Of a DNA stretch of 64,000 nucleotides, positions 11,965-23,875 are shown one piece after another. Source of the DNA: Achatina immaculata (lineage: Eukaryota; Mollusca; Gastropoda; Stylommatophora; Achatinidae); NCBI GenBank assembly GCA_009760885.1, contig CM019721.1, forward strand, positions 24,095,974 through 24,159,973, written 5' to 3'. The position numbers and the translations under genes were made by a program. Position 1 is the stretch's first letter. Every line of letters starts with the position of its first letter. Below the pieces are notes generated by a model. That model saw only the letters and a program-made list of their open reading frames with translations, searched no databases and was not told where the DNA came from.

Positions 11965-12835
11965 CATCACGAAGACTGTCAGAAGGTAGTCTGTCTCGGT
12001 GAATCTTGCCAGAAAAGACGGTCAGAAGGTAGTCTGTCTCGGTGAATCTTGCCAGAAAAGACGGCCAGAAGGTAGTCTGTCTCGTTGAATCTTGCCAGAA
12101 AAGACGGTCAGAAGGCAGTCTGTCCTGGTGAATCTTGCCAGAAAAGACGGCCAGAAGGTAGTCTGTCTCGTTGAATCTTGCCAGAAAAGACGGTCAGAAG
12201 GCAGTCTGTCCTGGTGAATCTTGCCAGAAAAGACGGTCAGAAAGCAATCTGTCCTGGTGAATCTTGCCAGAAAAGACGGTCAGAATGCAGTCTGTCCTGG
12301 TGAATCTTGCCAGAAAAGACGGTCAGAAGGCATTCTGTCCTGGTAAATCTTGCCAGAAAAGACGGCCAGAAGGCACTTTACCCTGATGAATCTTGCCAGA
12401 AAAGACGGTCAGAAGGCACTTTACCCTGATGAATCTTGCCAGAAAAGACGGCCAGAAGGCACTTTACCCTGATGAATCTTGCCAGAAAAGACGGCCAGAA
12501 GGCACTTTACCCTGATGAATCTTGCAAGAAAAGACGGTCAGAAGGCAGTTTACCCTGATGAATCTTGCCAGAAAAGATGGTCAGAAGGCAGTTTGCTCTG
12601 AAGAATATTGTCAGAAAAGATGGTCAGAAGGCAGTTTGCCCTGAAGAATATTGTGAGAAAAGATGGTCAGAAGGCAGTTTGCCCTGAAGAATCTTGCCAG
12701 GAAAGACTGTTAGAGGGCAATGTTCTGAAGAATCTTGCCAGGAAAGATTGTTAGAAGGCAGTTTGCCCTGATGAATCTTGCCAGGAAAGACTGTTAGAAG
12801 GCAGTTTGCCCTGATGAATCTTGCCAGGAAAGGGC
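11965..12835. repeat. 43-bp minisatellite, about 20 copies
   Basis: The unit is GGTCAGAAGGCAGTCTGTCC then TGGTGAATCTTGCCAGAAAAGAC. Three subfamilies occur in blocks: CTGTCTCGGTG left, TTTACCCTGATG middle, TTTGCCCTGAAG right. This suggests stepwise local amplification. Confidence 0.93.
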
Positions 12836-13614
12836 CTAGATCAGGGGTTATTAACTGTTTTTTTTTTTTGGGGGGGGGGGATCGTGGACTCCCTTTTCGG
12901 GTTGAGAAGAGCTGTGGACCTCTCATTAGCAATTTAAACAAAAAAGCTGAACCAAAATGACGATAAAAGTACTTCCCCCCCCCCCAACTGAGCCAGCTCA
13001 TGACACGATTTGTGGACCTCGGAACGTAACAGAATGTTGGGCCATTAGCTGAAGCCGTGTTTGCTGAGTGTTTCTGGTTTAGTTATTCGCTGTCTCCAGC
13101 CATCCTTCACTTCAAGGCCCTTTCAGACCTAAAGTTAGCAACACACTGATACAGAAGTCAAAGCCAGCCCTGCGTTAAAACTTGCCATAATAATTTATTG
13201 ATGAATTGAATGAAAATGCAGGTGATGATGACGATACTCTGACCGCCGGCAGGTCTGCCCTGCCACATTGCGAGTCCATTCATACTTCCACAAGTCTTGT
13301 AACAGATATAAATATCCATTTTCTCGACAGAGACATCACAGAAATCATCCTCTCAGGTACAAATTCAAACGTAGACTGACTGCTCACTCAGAGTCTCTCT
13401 CACAACTCTCTGTAACAGGTTTCTCAGCCCACGTGACGTTCTAGAGGAATCTCGACCGACCACGGAAAAGTTCAAAACGAGAATCATAACAACTGCCCGT
13501 CTGTAAAAACAACAGCTATCTCACGTATAGATCCGCTAGATGTAGTTAACCTTCCAATAGTAAACAGCACATGATGATGATATAGCAAACTCATAACATA
13601 ACCTGTCTTTAACT
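12836..13614. other. Unique-looking spacer with homopolymer runs
   Basis: Contains T12-G11 near 12860-12880 and C10-11 near 12977. CAGGGGTTATTAAC at about 12843 resembles the ends of hAT elements but no partner inverted repeat was confirmed. No gene seen. Confidence 0.4.
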
Positions 13615-13809
13615 TGCTATAATCCCATCTATATCTAGCTACATTATTATCAGACTTCTGTCTTTAACTTGCTATAATCCCATCTATATATATATAACTA
13701 CAGTATTATCAGACTTATTTCTTTAACTTGCTATAATCCCATCTATATATATATATATATATATATAACTACAGTATTATCAGACTTCTTTCTTTAACTT
13801 GCTATAATC

Positions 13810-13845
<36 letters not shown>

Positions 13846-14125
13846 CTACAGTATTATCAGACTTCTGTCTTTAACTTGCTATAATCCCATCTATATATAT
13901 ATATATATATATATATAACTACAGTATTATCAGACTTCTTTCTTTAACTTGCTATAATCCCATCTATATATATATATATATAACTACAGTATTATCAGAC
14001 TTCTGTCTTTAACTTGCTATAATCCCATCTATATATATATATATATAACTACAGTATTATCAGACTTCTTTCTTTAACTTGCGATAATTCCATCTATATA
14101 TATAACTACAGTATTCTCAGATTTC
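13615..14125. repeat. Minisatellite whose units each contain a (TA)n microsatellite, about 8 copies
   Basis: Each unit reads TCTTTAACTTGCTATAATCC, CATC, a variable TATATA run, then ACTACAGTATTATCAGACTT. The (TA)n part differs between neighbouring units (a few to about 16 repeats), while the flanking unit sequence is nearly constant. Confidence 0.92.
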
Positions 14126-16024
14126 TCTTTCTGCTGTTCCTCAAACGTTTTCTTTTATTCCCCCCAGCTTTTGAACTGGTGCTTAAAGAAAACCCTCCTA
14201 TGCCCCCATCACCAGCCTCTTAGACAACCCTCTTGGGGAAGACCAAAAGTCACTTCTCTAAACAGGAAAGTAATGTGCCCAGACGGAAAGCCTTTCTATG
14301 TCTGCTGTTATTATGGTAATTCGCCGCTAACGTCTTCTGAAGTCTTGAATTAGAATGAAGTTCAGACTATCTCGGCCAGCGCGCATTGTGCCGGCACGTA
14401 GCTACCTTATTGTGATGTTAGTGCTATTTTAACAAACTGGAAAGGAAGTTAACATTGCATTCTATTACCTAAAATCTTGGTCAACTATTTTCCTACGAGG
14501 AACCATTCCGAAGGTTCAAATTTTAAAACCGCAATACAAGCTGCATAAAGACGTCGCGTAATTTCCTGGCATAGAAATGGCGAGTGTTTTTATTATAAAC
14601 TTGTTTGTGTGGTTTTAGGGTTTTTGATATAATGGTGTTAATAGCTAACATTTCTTGTTTTCTGTAAGTTACCACATCCATCTCCTATTTGTATCTTTCC
14701 TTCTTTCCTCCCTACTGCTCACACGAAATCCCATATTCAAGGGACACATAAAAAAAATCGAATACCTTCACAGCTCGGCATCGACTCTGAGGCACAAAGT
14801 TTTAATGAAAGCGAGAAAGTGATGAGGTCAAAGATGGATCTAGAATCAACAGCTTGGGCAAGCAGAGCACCAAGGGGAGACCACTATTTGCTCAAACAAC
14901 AGCGACACCGGATATTGGAAGATGAGATCTTGGGAGAAAAAAGGACTAGCTCTAGAGACTTCTTACATAATGTTTTTTTTTTTTTTGTAAAGCACTGACA
15001 TTCAACATTTTGGGGTTTTTCCAGTTTCTTCTAAGTAACACATACTGATACTCCACTGGATGGGTACATGTCACTTCAAACTAGTTCATGTACAAGACAA
15101 TATAACACATGACAAGACTAGAAAGGACACAAGATACAAGACAGAGGACAAGACTAAACACGACAACATAAGACGACATGACGAGACATGACAAAACAAG
15201 ACACGACTAAACAAGACAAAAGAGGTAACATGGCTTTCACTGAAACATTACACTGGAAACGCTTCAAAAACCAGATATTTTCTAAGCTAATTTTCTGTGG
15301 CCCACGCAAGAGGCTGAGCACAGACTTCAGATCATACATCAGATCTCGGCACTAAATACTGGACGGAGATAGACGTGGCAGGGGCTAGATCTGGGCTGAC
15401 GGAATGTAGCTACTGCCAGTATCTTGCCAAGTTTGGGGTTTCCACTTGGGAATATAGTTGGATTCGTACGACTTAGCTCTGAAGCAACAAAGAATCAGAT
15501 GTCAGCACTACGTATAAAGTTTACATGTTCTAGACCGCTTCCCTACATACTGGAGACACCAGGGGCCCGATGACGTAAAACGTACAATGGCCATTATTTC
15601 TTGCAGATCAAAACTTCAAGCAATACAAATGATGACGACTTTTCTATCAAACTTGTCAGACACTTTTTTTTAAAAACTGTAACCAAACAGAAAAACAAAG
15701 CGTTGCAACTGGGCCACCTCACCAGCAGGGCGTCTTAATTCTAACTTCCAAGCTGGCAAAACAAACCGAGGCCAGATTGTGCAGGCAAGACCGTTGTTCT
15801 TCTTTTATCCACTCCCTCTGTTGTCTTCGGTTTCCATGGCCACCTGGCCTTTTATACTTTCCCTCTTCTTCTCCGCTGTAATGTGTAGTCCCCCTCTATA
15901 GATTTTAACAGCCCCTGGTACTGCTATACCTGCTATACTTGTTGCCCTGTTAACTATCAGGCCAAAGCAAAACAGCAGACGTTTCTGCATACTTGGTTTA
16001 CAACTGTCTTGGAACTCCAAGTCT
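14126..16024. other. Long unassigned stretch
   Basis: No exon, transposase or RT motif recognised on either strand. A weak ACAAGAC-type iteration occurs at about 15080-15225. Confidence 0.4.
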
Positions 16025-16420
16025 GTACTGAATTATATCCTGGTTCTGGATTCAAACTTACGACTTTTCTACATTTTCTAGAGGGCATTGTATCTTGGTT
16101 CTTGATTCAAACTTACGACTTTTCTACATTTTCTAGAGGCCATTGTATCTTAGTTCTGGATTCAAACTTACGACTTTTCTACATTTTCCAGAGAGCATTA
16201 TATCTTAGTTCTTGATTCTCACTTACGACTTTTCTACATTTTCTAGAGGCAATTATATCTTAGTTCTGGATTCAAACTTACGACTTTTAGACGTTTTCTA
16301 GAGGCCATTATATCTTAGTTCTGGATTCAAACTTACGACTTTTCCACGTTTTCTAGAGGCCATTATATCTTAGTTCTGGATTCAAACTTACGACTTCTCC
16401 ACGTTTTCTAGAGGTCAATG
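16025..16420. repeat. 55-bp minisatellite, about 7 copies
   Basis: The unit is TATCTTAGTTCTGGATTCAA, ACTTACGACTTTTCTACATT, then TTCTAGAGGCCATTA. Copies differ at single positions. Confidence 0.92.
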
Positions 16421-16526
16421 ACTAGAACAAAACCAACCATCACTTCTTTGGGGACGCCCCATGGCCGACAGTGGGTAAACAGCAGCTCTTCCTACTAGAG
16501 TCCAAGGTTCACTCTCTCAGACAATG

Positions 16527-17036
16527 CCTCGCCCAGTTCTCTTTCTCTCCCGTCCGCGTGCTCTGTCTACAAGTTTTCTAGACTGGACTAACTCGCCCAG
16601 TTCTCTTTCTCTCCCGTCCGCGTGCTCTGTCTACAAGTTTTCTAGACTGGACTAACTCGCCCAGTTCTCTTTCTCTCCCGTCCGCGTGCTCTGTCTACAA
16701 GTTTTCTAGACTGGACTAACTCGCCCAGTTCTCTTTCTCTCCCGTCCGCGTGCTCTGTCTACAAGTTTTCTAGATTGGGCTAACTCGCCCAGTTCTCTTT
16801 CTCTCCCGTCCGCGTGCTCTGTCTACAAGTTTTCTAGATTGGGCTAACTCGCCCAGTTCTCTTTCTCTCCTGTCCCCGTGCTCTGTCTACAAGTTTTCTA
16901 GACTGGACTAACTCGCCCAGTTCTCTTTCTCTCCCGTCCGCGTGCTCTGTCTACAAGTTTTCTAGACTGGACTAACTCGCCCAGTTCTCTTTCTCTCCTG
17001 TCCGCGTGCTCTGTCTACAAGTTTTCTAGACTGGAC
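16527..17036. repeat. 64-bp minisatellite, about 8 copies
   Basis: The unit is TAACTCGCCCAGTTCTCTTT, CTCTCCCGTCCGCGTGCTCT, GTCTACAAGTTTTCTAGACT, GGAC. Copies are almost identical, so amplification is recent. Confidence 0.94.
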
Positions 17037-18000
17037 TTAATTTAAAGCCAACTTTCTGCAATGTCAGGAGAACCTGGGAGGATAATTCTCCACCTTCTGA
17101 ATATAAAAGTTAGTTCGTTCGTTCGGTTGCTCTCTGCTATAACACTATATCAAACTACGCCAAACTCGATAAACGGAAACTTCGCTCCCAGAAGCTAAAT
17201 AATGAAAAATATACTGGATATGAAGAGCAAAAAATCAGCGTCCAATCATTAACAGAACATCTAGACACAAAGCAAGGAGAGAAGATGATAACCACTGCGG
17301 AATATATACCAGATTTTTCTCACGTGACAAGGCATCACTAGCCAGGGTAAACCTTTTTTTTCCCAGAAAAACCCTTAATGCAAGCTGGTACGTCGCAGAG
17401 ATAACAAACGCTAAAAGCGTAGCTATCGCCCGCCTATACACTGTTATTGCAACAAGGCTGTTGATTATACCCCCTTTCAGCTGTTGATTATCCCCCTTTC
17501 AAACCAAACTATTTGCCCAACTCGCGCCAGGAAAATACCATCTTCGCATGCAACTTCCTTCTTCTGGCCATTGATCACAACGTATCATCATTTCTTTCCA
17601 TTTTCTAGTTCATTTTTGAAACAGCGTATCTCAAATTCGTTTCCATTCCAGAACAAACTAGAACCCATTAACTCTGTGCAAAAGGATCCGCGTATTTTTC
17701 TTCCAACAGACACGCAAGAGCTTCAAATCAACATAAAACGGCATCAGCAGTTACCCCGGAAACACGACATGAGGACGTGAAGGTTTTACAGCGGTATTAC
17801 AAAAACAACATGATTGGCAATAATCAAAATACACTAAGCGCACGGATTAGATTATCTGCAAAGTATCTTTACTGCAGATTTTAGAAAGCATGAGAAACTA
17901 ACCCCTTTCTTAACAGAAGATCTGAGACAAATTCAAAAATTCACGCACCAATAAAGCGAAAATGCAAGGTGTACAAAACTTATATCTCGTACCAGCCCAG
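17037..18000. other. Unassigned stretch
   Basis: Nothing recognisable on either strand. Confidence 0.4.
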
Positions 18001-18003
18001 CAC

Positions 18004-18930
18004 CTTCTTCTTCTTCTTCTTCTTCTTCAGCTTTCCGGGCAATTAAGGCTCACTGCTGCAGTTCGCCTTCATTCCTCTCTATTCCTAATCTTCTCTCTCC
18101 AGTTGGTGACACCAGTTTTTTTATGTCCTCTTCTATGCTGTCTTTCCATCTGTGTCTTGGGACAAGGTCTACTCCTTGGTCTTGTTTCCCTCATCTCTTG
18201 TGCATACATCATTTCCGTCTGTCTGCTCTCTTCCCCAGCCAGCGTAGTCTGTTCAGTTTGAAGACATTTATAATTCGTTGGGATTTAAATAAGCTGTTCA
18301 GCTCAGTGTTCTTTCTAGCTCTCCATTCTCCACTGTTGGTATCCTTTATCGGTCCAAAGATTCTTCTTAGGATCTTGTTCTCAAAGATCTGCAACTATTG
18401 TTCATCTTTCTTTGTTTTTTTTTTTTCCACAATTCTGATCCATACATGACAGCTGGTCTTATTTTAGTTTTGTAGATTGTTATTTTGGAGATTTGGGACA
18501 GGATTTTGAATTTTAACAGCTGCTGAAAGGTGAAGTATATTTTATTCCTTATCTGTACTCTGGTTTTAATTTTCTCGCTTACTATGTTGCTTCTGTTGAA
18601 GGTTGTGCCTAGATATTTGTATGTTTCTGCTTTCCTAATAATCATATCTCCAACATTTATATAATCTGGATCATTCTGCCTCTGGTCTCTTGATATCTTC
18701 ATATACTCTGTCTTATCTTGGTTAATGGTTAAGCCCACTTTTAGTGCCACATCTCTCAGGTGTATGCAGGTACTGGTGACTTCTTGCATAGTTTCCCCCA
18801 CCAGGTCGATGTCATCAGTGTATCCTAGTATTTCAGCTTACTCTTCTGTACTGTTTTCATCTTTCACTTTTCTGATTACCTTTTCTAGTACTAGGTTGAA
18901 CAGTCTGGAGATAATGTATCACATTGTTTT
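18004..18930 (-). mobile_element. RTE-like LINE relic (family D) with (GAA)n tail
   Basis: Read on the minus strand, it opens with a YTDDID block (the RT YADD motif with one change) near 18815-18835. Then come KVGLTINQDKTEYMK- and YKYLGTTFNRS-type blocks and a C-terminal NRLRWLGKRA block. The plus-strand CTTCTTCTTCTTCTTCTTCTT at about 18004-18029 is the element's (GAA)n 3' tail. Stops and frameshifts break the ORF. The 5' two thirds are missing. Confidence 0.78.
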
Positions 18931-18974
18931 AAACCAGTTCTTATACACAAGTTTTCTATATAACCAGGCCAAAA

Positions 18975-19085
18975 CTACTAAGTCAAATCTAAGAACAGTA
19001 CAACCAAAACTACTACAGTCAAATCTAAGAACAGTACAACCAAAACTTCTACAGTCAAATCTAAGAACAGTACAACCAAAACTTC
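18975..19085. repeat. 36-bp tandem repeat, about 3 copies
   Basis: The unit is AAATCTAAGAACAGTACAACC then AAAACTTCTACAGTC. It adjoins the 5' edge of the family D LINE relic. Confidence 0.85.
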
Positions 19086-19261
19086 CTCTCAGGACCGACG
19101 CAAGAGAGGATAAGATCGGATGTATTGGGGGGGGGGGGGAGGGGGCGGAGTTGTACTCCTGGGCCTGGGCTATTAAAACGGATCCACCTCCACCTTTTTT
19201 TTTTCTCTTTCCACATTCAGGAAAAGATAATGCCATCGTGTACATGTGTTGTTTTATCATA

Positions 19262-19372
19262 TACAGCTAGTTAGTTTGTGCCTACACTGTATCACATACA
19301 GTTAGTTTGTGCCTACACTGTATCACTTACAGTTAGTTTGTGCCTACACTGTATCAAATGCAGTTAGTTTGA
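19262..19372. repeat. 30-bp tandem repeat, about 4 copies
   Basis: The unit is ACAGTTAGTTTGTGCCTACA then CTGTATCAC. Confidence 0.85.
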
Positions 19373-19505
19373 TATTCTATAGCTTTTTAAATTGAATGAA
19401 TAACATTTTCAAATCCCACATAATAATACCTAAGGGTTTAAACACTCACTTGCCAGTTTCTTGCTTGTGTGTGACGAGAATTTGTTAGTACCAGGGGTTC
19501 AGTAC

Positions 19506-20558
19506 TTAGTATGGTATGTGGCCTCCGCTTGTATCGATCAGCAACTGACATCTCCTGGGCATAGATGCCATTAGATGTCTGATGTGCGCTTGTGGGATGG
19601 CTGCCCACTCTTCCTGGAGTGCCTGCCACCGATCACGACGATTGGCTGGAGAAACGTTTGGGCGACAAACACGTCTTTGCAGCTCATTCCATAGGTGCTC
19701 GATCGGATCCACGTCTGCAGACAGGGATGGCCGGTGAAGGGTAGGAATGCTGTTGGCAGTCAGGAACTGTGTGGTTGGTAGTCAGGAACTGTGTGGTTGG
19801 CAGTCAGGAACTGTGTGGTTGGCAGTCAGGAACTGTGTGGTGAACCGTGCAGAATGGTGTCTGGCGTTGTCCTGTTGAAACACAGACCTTTGCTCAGCCA
19901 AAAATGGAAGGACATGGGGTCGAAGAATTTCACTGACGTATCGTTACGCATTCAAGCCTCCTTCAATCTGCACCAATGGACTCTTTCCATTGAAACTGAT
20001 CAATATCCATACCATTACACCTCCGCCACCGTGAGGCGGAGCTTCGTCAACGCAATTTTAGACAAAACGTTCATTTGGCCTACGGTAGATGCTTCTCCGC
20101 ATATCATGGCGGTGCAACAAAAAGGAAGATTTGTCACTAAACCAGACACGTCTCCACTGATTGTCAGTCGTTCAGGGCCGATGCTGGTTGGTCAAAACAA
20201 GTCGATTTTGGCGATGTCGTCTCGTTAAGACAGGACCTCAGTGAGGTCGTCCTGCCACCAGTCCAGCTTCATGCAGTCTATTCCGGACAGTTTGATCAGA
20301 CACACGATGTCCGGTAATCAATGACTGGACACTTGAGGAAGCTGCTGCAAACCTGTTTCTGAGATGAACCAGAATAAAGCGATCGCCAGCGGCTGTTATC
20401 ATCCTGGGTCGTCCACTGCGGTGCTGGTCTTCAGCTGAGCCAGTGGCTTGGAAACGGTGCCAAAATCCACTGATGGTACTCTACTGCAGGTTTAAATGCC
20501 TGGCAACCTGACTTTGACCAACAGCAATGTTTCGTAAATTTTGCGATAGACGCGCCAT
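19506..20558 (-). pseudogene. Tc1-like DDE transposase pseudogene
   Basis: Reading minus from an ATG at 20558 gives a Tc1-type transposase in order. First the helix-turn-helix region (VGQSQVARHLNLQ, then STISGFWHRFQATG), then a GRPRMIT linker. The DDE domain follows, with VFQQDNARHH holding the second acidic residue and DPIEHLWNELQRRV the last (near 19700). At least four in-frame stops occur (after HLNLQ, GRPH, the FV block and GGLNA), so it is dead. A 22-bp unit (GGTTGGCAGTCAGGAACTGTGT) has expanded to about four copies at 19765-19845 inside the DDE domain. Terminal inverted repeats were not identified. The superfamily call is secure. The subfamily is not assigned. Confidence 0.85.
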
Positions 20559-20899
20559 AACTATCTGCTTGAAAATTAACTGAATGTGTGTAACCTCATC
20601 ATTTTAAAAGGTTTTTTTGCGTGGGAAGAGTTGTGCTCACCACAAAAAGCGCGACTTTTCCATAAACGCAACGTGAGTTATGGTAAAAAAAACATGTGTG
20701 ATTAGCAAGGGCAGCTACTGCGTTCTAACTATACACAAGAATAGCCAAATTCACGCTAAATCATGGACATGATATCTTGGTGACAATTCTTGGTTTGGTT
20801 TGAGATACCTGGGAAAAATATTTGTCATAACATATAAAAAAATGAAGCTTATATAAGATATGCGTTTCTTTTTTGGATATTATTTTATATTTTATATCC
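20559..20899. other. AT-rich spacer next to the Tc1 relic
   Basis: May include the 5' end of the Tc1-like element. No inverted terminal repeat could be matched by eye. Confidence 0.4.
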
Positions 20900-21445
20900 T
20901 CACCCTGCCGTTAAACGTCATACAGGGCTCACAAGGTAGTCTGCCAATTGTCCCTGTCTTGGGCGAGCCTTTCAACCTTATCAAGGCATTTTATACCTAT
21001 TAATCTGGCCTCTCTTAACAATGTCCTCTTTAGGGCTTCACGCGGTCTGCTTCTTTTTCTTTGGCCTGTATGTTCCACTTGATAGCTTGTTTTGGGATTC
21101 TCTGATTGTTTCTTCTCATCACGTGACCGACATATGTCCATCTCCTTTTCCTGATCACCCACGAGACTGGTTGTTGTTCAGTCATCTGTCTTATCTCTGC
21201 ATTGTTTTTGAATTCATTCCACTTGATGCCGAGTATTTTCCTTAGGCATTTGTTTTCAAAAGAGTCTAATTTCTTGTCTATTTCTTTAACTGTTTTCCAG
21301 CTTTCGCACGCATAAATGAGGGTGGATATTACATTTGAATTCAATAGTCTTAACTTAGTTTTTGTGCTTATAACTTTGTAATGTCATATGTTTTCAAGAT
21401 TCTTGAAGATCGATGCTGCTTTTGCAATTCTAATTCTAACTTCCT
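20900..21445 (-). mobile_element. RTE-like LINE relic, 3' end
   Basis: The minus strand encodes a YACESWKTVKEIDKKLDSFE block, then KCLRKILGIKWNEF and a WTYVGHVMRRNNQRIP block. This is the C-terminal zone after the reverse transcriptase. It ends in an ARDRDNWQ-like block about 20930. Frames are broken. It is unrelated in detail to families A-C here. Confidence 0.72.
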
Positions 21446-21539
21446 TACTGGTGTCACCTTCCTGGTCTATGTAGATATGGCCAGAGCAGGTTTCTGGCTT
21501 ACTGGAGGGGCAAAGACGTGCCCTGGAGTCTGGATGAGA

Positions 21540-22015
21540 GTCTCGCAAGTGCTGTCAGGGGTGTCTGCTGTCAGGGGTGTGTGTTATCAGAGGCATGTGC
21601 TGTCAGGGGTGTCTGCTGTCAGAGGTGGGTGTTGTCAGAGGTGGGTGTTATCAGAGGAATGTGCTGTCAGGGGTGTGTGCTGTCAGGGGTGGGTGTTATC
21701 AGAGGCATGTGCTGTCAGGGGTGTCTGCTGTCAGAGGTGGGTGTTATCAGAGGAATGTGCTGTCAGGGGTGTGTGCTGTCAGGGGTGTGTGTTATCAGAG
21801 GCATGTGCTGTCAGGGATGTGTGCTGACAGGGGTGTGTGCTGTCAGGGGTGCGTGCTGTCAGGATTGTGTGCTGTCAGGGTTGTGTGCTGTCAGCGGTGT
21901 GTGGTGTCAAGGATGTGTGTTATCAGAGGCGTGTGCTGTCAGGGGTGTGTGCTATCACGGGTGTGTGCTGTTAGAGCTTTGCGCTGTCCGGGATAAGTGC
22001 TGGCAGGGGTGTGTG
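21540..22015. repeat. 16-bp minisatellite, about 29 copies, open in three frames
   Basis: The unit is TGCTGTCAGGGGTGTG with TTATCAGAGGCATG variants. Because 16 is not a multiple of 3 and the unit has no plus-strand stop in any frame, all three plus frames stay open for 400-500 bp and encode the same Cys/Val/Arg/Gly-rich heptad-like repeat. Confidence 0.92.
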
Positions 22016-22735
22016 TCATGACTAGGCGATACAGGTGTGCTTGTAGTCAGCAGTGCCCAGTGTGTAGTTTGTGCTGGTAGGTCCACAGCTTCGTGTACTG
22101 ACGTTTGATTATTGTTTTGGCTGGCTTCATTATAAGAGACAGGGTTGGAGAACAAATCTAGATAATGTAAAGGTTAGATGGTTGAAAGAAAGAAAAGTAA
22201 AAGATAGTTACACATCCCCCAGCTGCCAGCAGACAAACCCGGCAGAGTTTATGCGAAGCTGAACTGGCTCCGCTGATAGAGATAACATCCACCATGCCCA
22301 GTTTCATCATTTCAGTGCTCCATTTCCTGAGATTTGATCTCCCAGCGACTGGAAAATCGCCGTGCGCCATTAAACTGATACGAAGAGACCAGCGAATGTC
22401 CGAGGGGTCACATCTCTATTAATGACTTGACGGGTCGTGGGACCAGTCTGGACCTTGGCACTCGCAGGGAAGAGAACGTAGATGTTTTCTTTTACTTCCA
22501 GCAAACTTGGCTTGGAAAGAAAATAATCTGTAACTAAACAGCGTAATGAAATCTAAACACACCGAGTAAGCGATACGATTATACTGTATCACGTCTTACA
22601 ATGGCAGTACAGTCTTTGGTGACCGTTTTGAAACAAACGTACGTATACAACGTATCCTGCTTTGCCAATCAACTCCATAGGAAAGACATGTTCCATACGT
22701 CTGAACGTCTGGTAGAGCTGCAAGTGATACGACGA
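22016..22735. other. Unassigned stretch
   Basis: No gene or element recognised. Confidence 0.4.
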
Positions 22736-23100
22736 CATAAATTTCATAGTTCCATTTACCATTTAGGGTAAAAGTAAAAGTATATTCATAGTTCCATTTA
22801 TAATTTAGGGTAAAAGTAAAAGTAGATTCATAGCTCCATTTATCATTTAGGGTAAAAGCAAAACTAGATTCATAGTTCCATTTATAATTTAGGGTAAAAG
22901 TAGATTCTTAGTTTTATTTATCATTTAAGGTATAAGTAAAATTAATACCTTTTCATTTATCATTTAGGATGTGGGTAACATCAGTTTTATAGTTCCATTT
23001 ATCATGTAGGTTATGTGTAAAACTATATTCACACTTCGATTTATCATTTAAGGTGTGTGTAACAATAGATTTATAACTCCATTTATCATTTAAGGACAGT
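22736..23100. repeat. About 42-bp AT-rich minisatellite, about 8 copies
   Basis: The unit is ATAGTTCCATTTATCATTTA, GGGTAAAAGTAAAAGTAGATTC. Copies vary in length by deletion of the AAAGT block. Confidence 0.88.
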
Positions 23101-23149
23101 AAATATGTGTATGCACGAGGGTGTGATATTTTTAGCTTATTTTTCTGTT

Positions 23150-23400
23150 TGCCTACATGTAGTCTCGCTCGGTATAATAATCTAATGGTACTGGGTTCAA
23201 CCCCCAGCAGTGGTGATTTTTTTTCCTGGTACCACCACATCAGAAAGGCCCCCGGGGCTCCACCTAGCCTCTAAAAATGGCTACTAGAGAAATCTGGGAA
23301 GGTAAATACGGCCAGGCGTGATACTGACCACATCAGACTTTCATGTTCCGAAGGTCGTAGAAATGCTGGTCTAAGATTCTATCCCCAGTAAGCCTTTATG
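23150..23400 (+). mobile_element. tRNA-derived SINE, copy 2
   Basis: A GGGTTCAACCCCCAGCAGTGG block (B-box-like) is followed by a CTGGTACCAC block, a CCCCGGGGCTCCACC-like block and GCCAGGCGTGATACTGACCA. This order matches the copy at 59475-59690. Confidence 0.65.
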
Positions 23401-23619
23401 GCATAGAGACGGGAATTTTACGTTTGCCTTTACATACATCCCTTACTTACGAGTGTAGCTATTCTTGATGCTCTGATTATCAGTAAAATACATGTCCCAC
23501 TGAAGCTGCATTCTCCCCAAGAAGAAGCACGTGTCTTTCACTTCATGGACTGAAATATAATATACAGAGTCCTGTATCTTTACGCCATACATCTATAGAA
23601 TATCTGCAGACGAAACTCA

Positions 23620-23875
23620 GAGAGAATCACTGGCTCCTATCACACGGAATTACTGGCCCTTATCACGCGGAATTACTGGCCCCTATCTCATGGAATTACT
23701 GGCCCCTATCACACGTCTGGCGCCTATCCCACGGAATTACTGGCCCCTATCGCACAGAATAACTGGCCCCTATCACACGGAATTAATGGCACCTATCACA
23801 CAGAATAACTGGCCCCTATCACACGGAATTACTGGCCCCTATTACACATAACTATTGGTCCCTATCACAGTTGTT
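23620..23875. repeat. 23-bp minisatellite, about 11 copies
   Basis: The unit is TGGCCCCTATCACACGGAAT plus TAC. Confidence 0.92.

Noticed and set aside
12843..13020. hAT-like MITE (CAGGGGTTATTAAC)
   Set aside because: Only one end resembles hAT termini. No matching inverted repeat or 8-bp duplication could be seen. The same applies to 29604 and about 35345.
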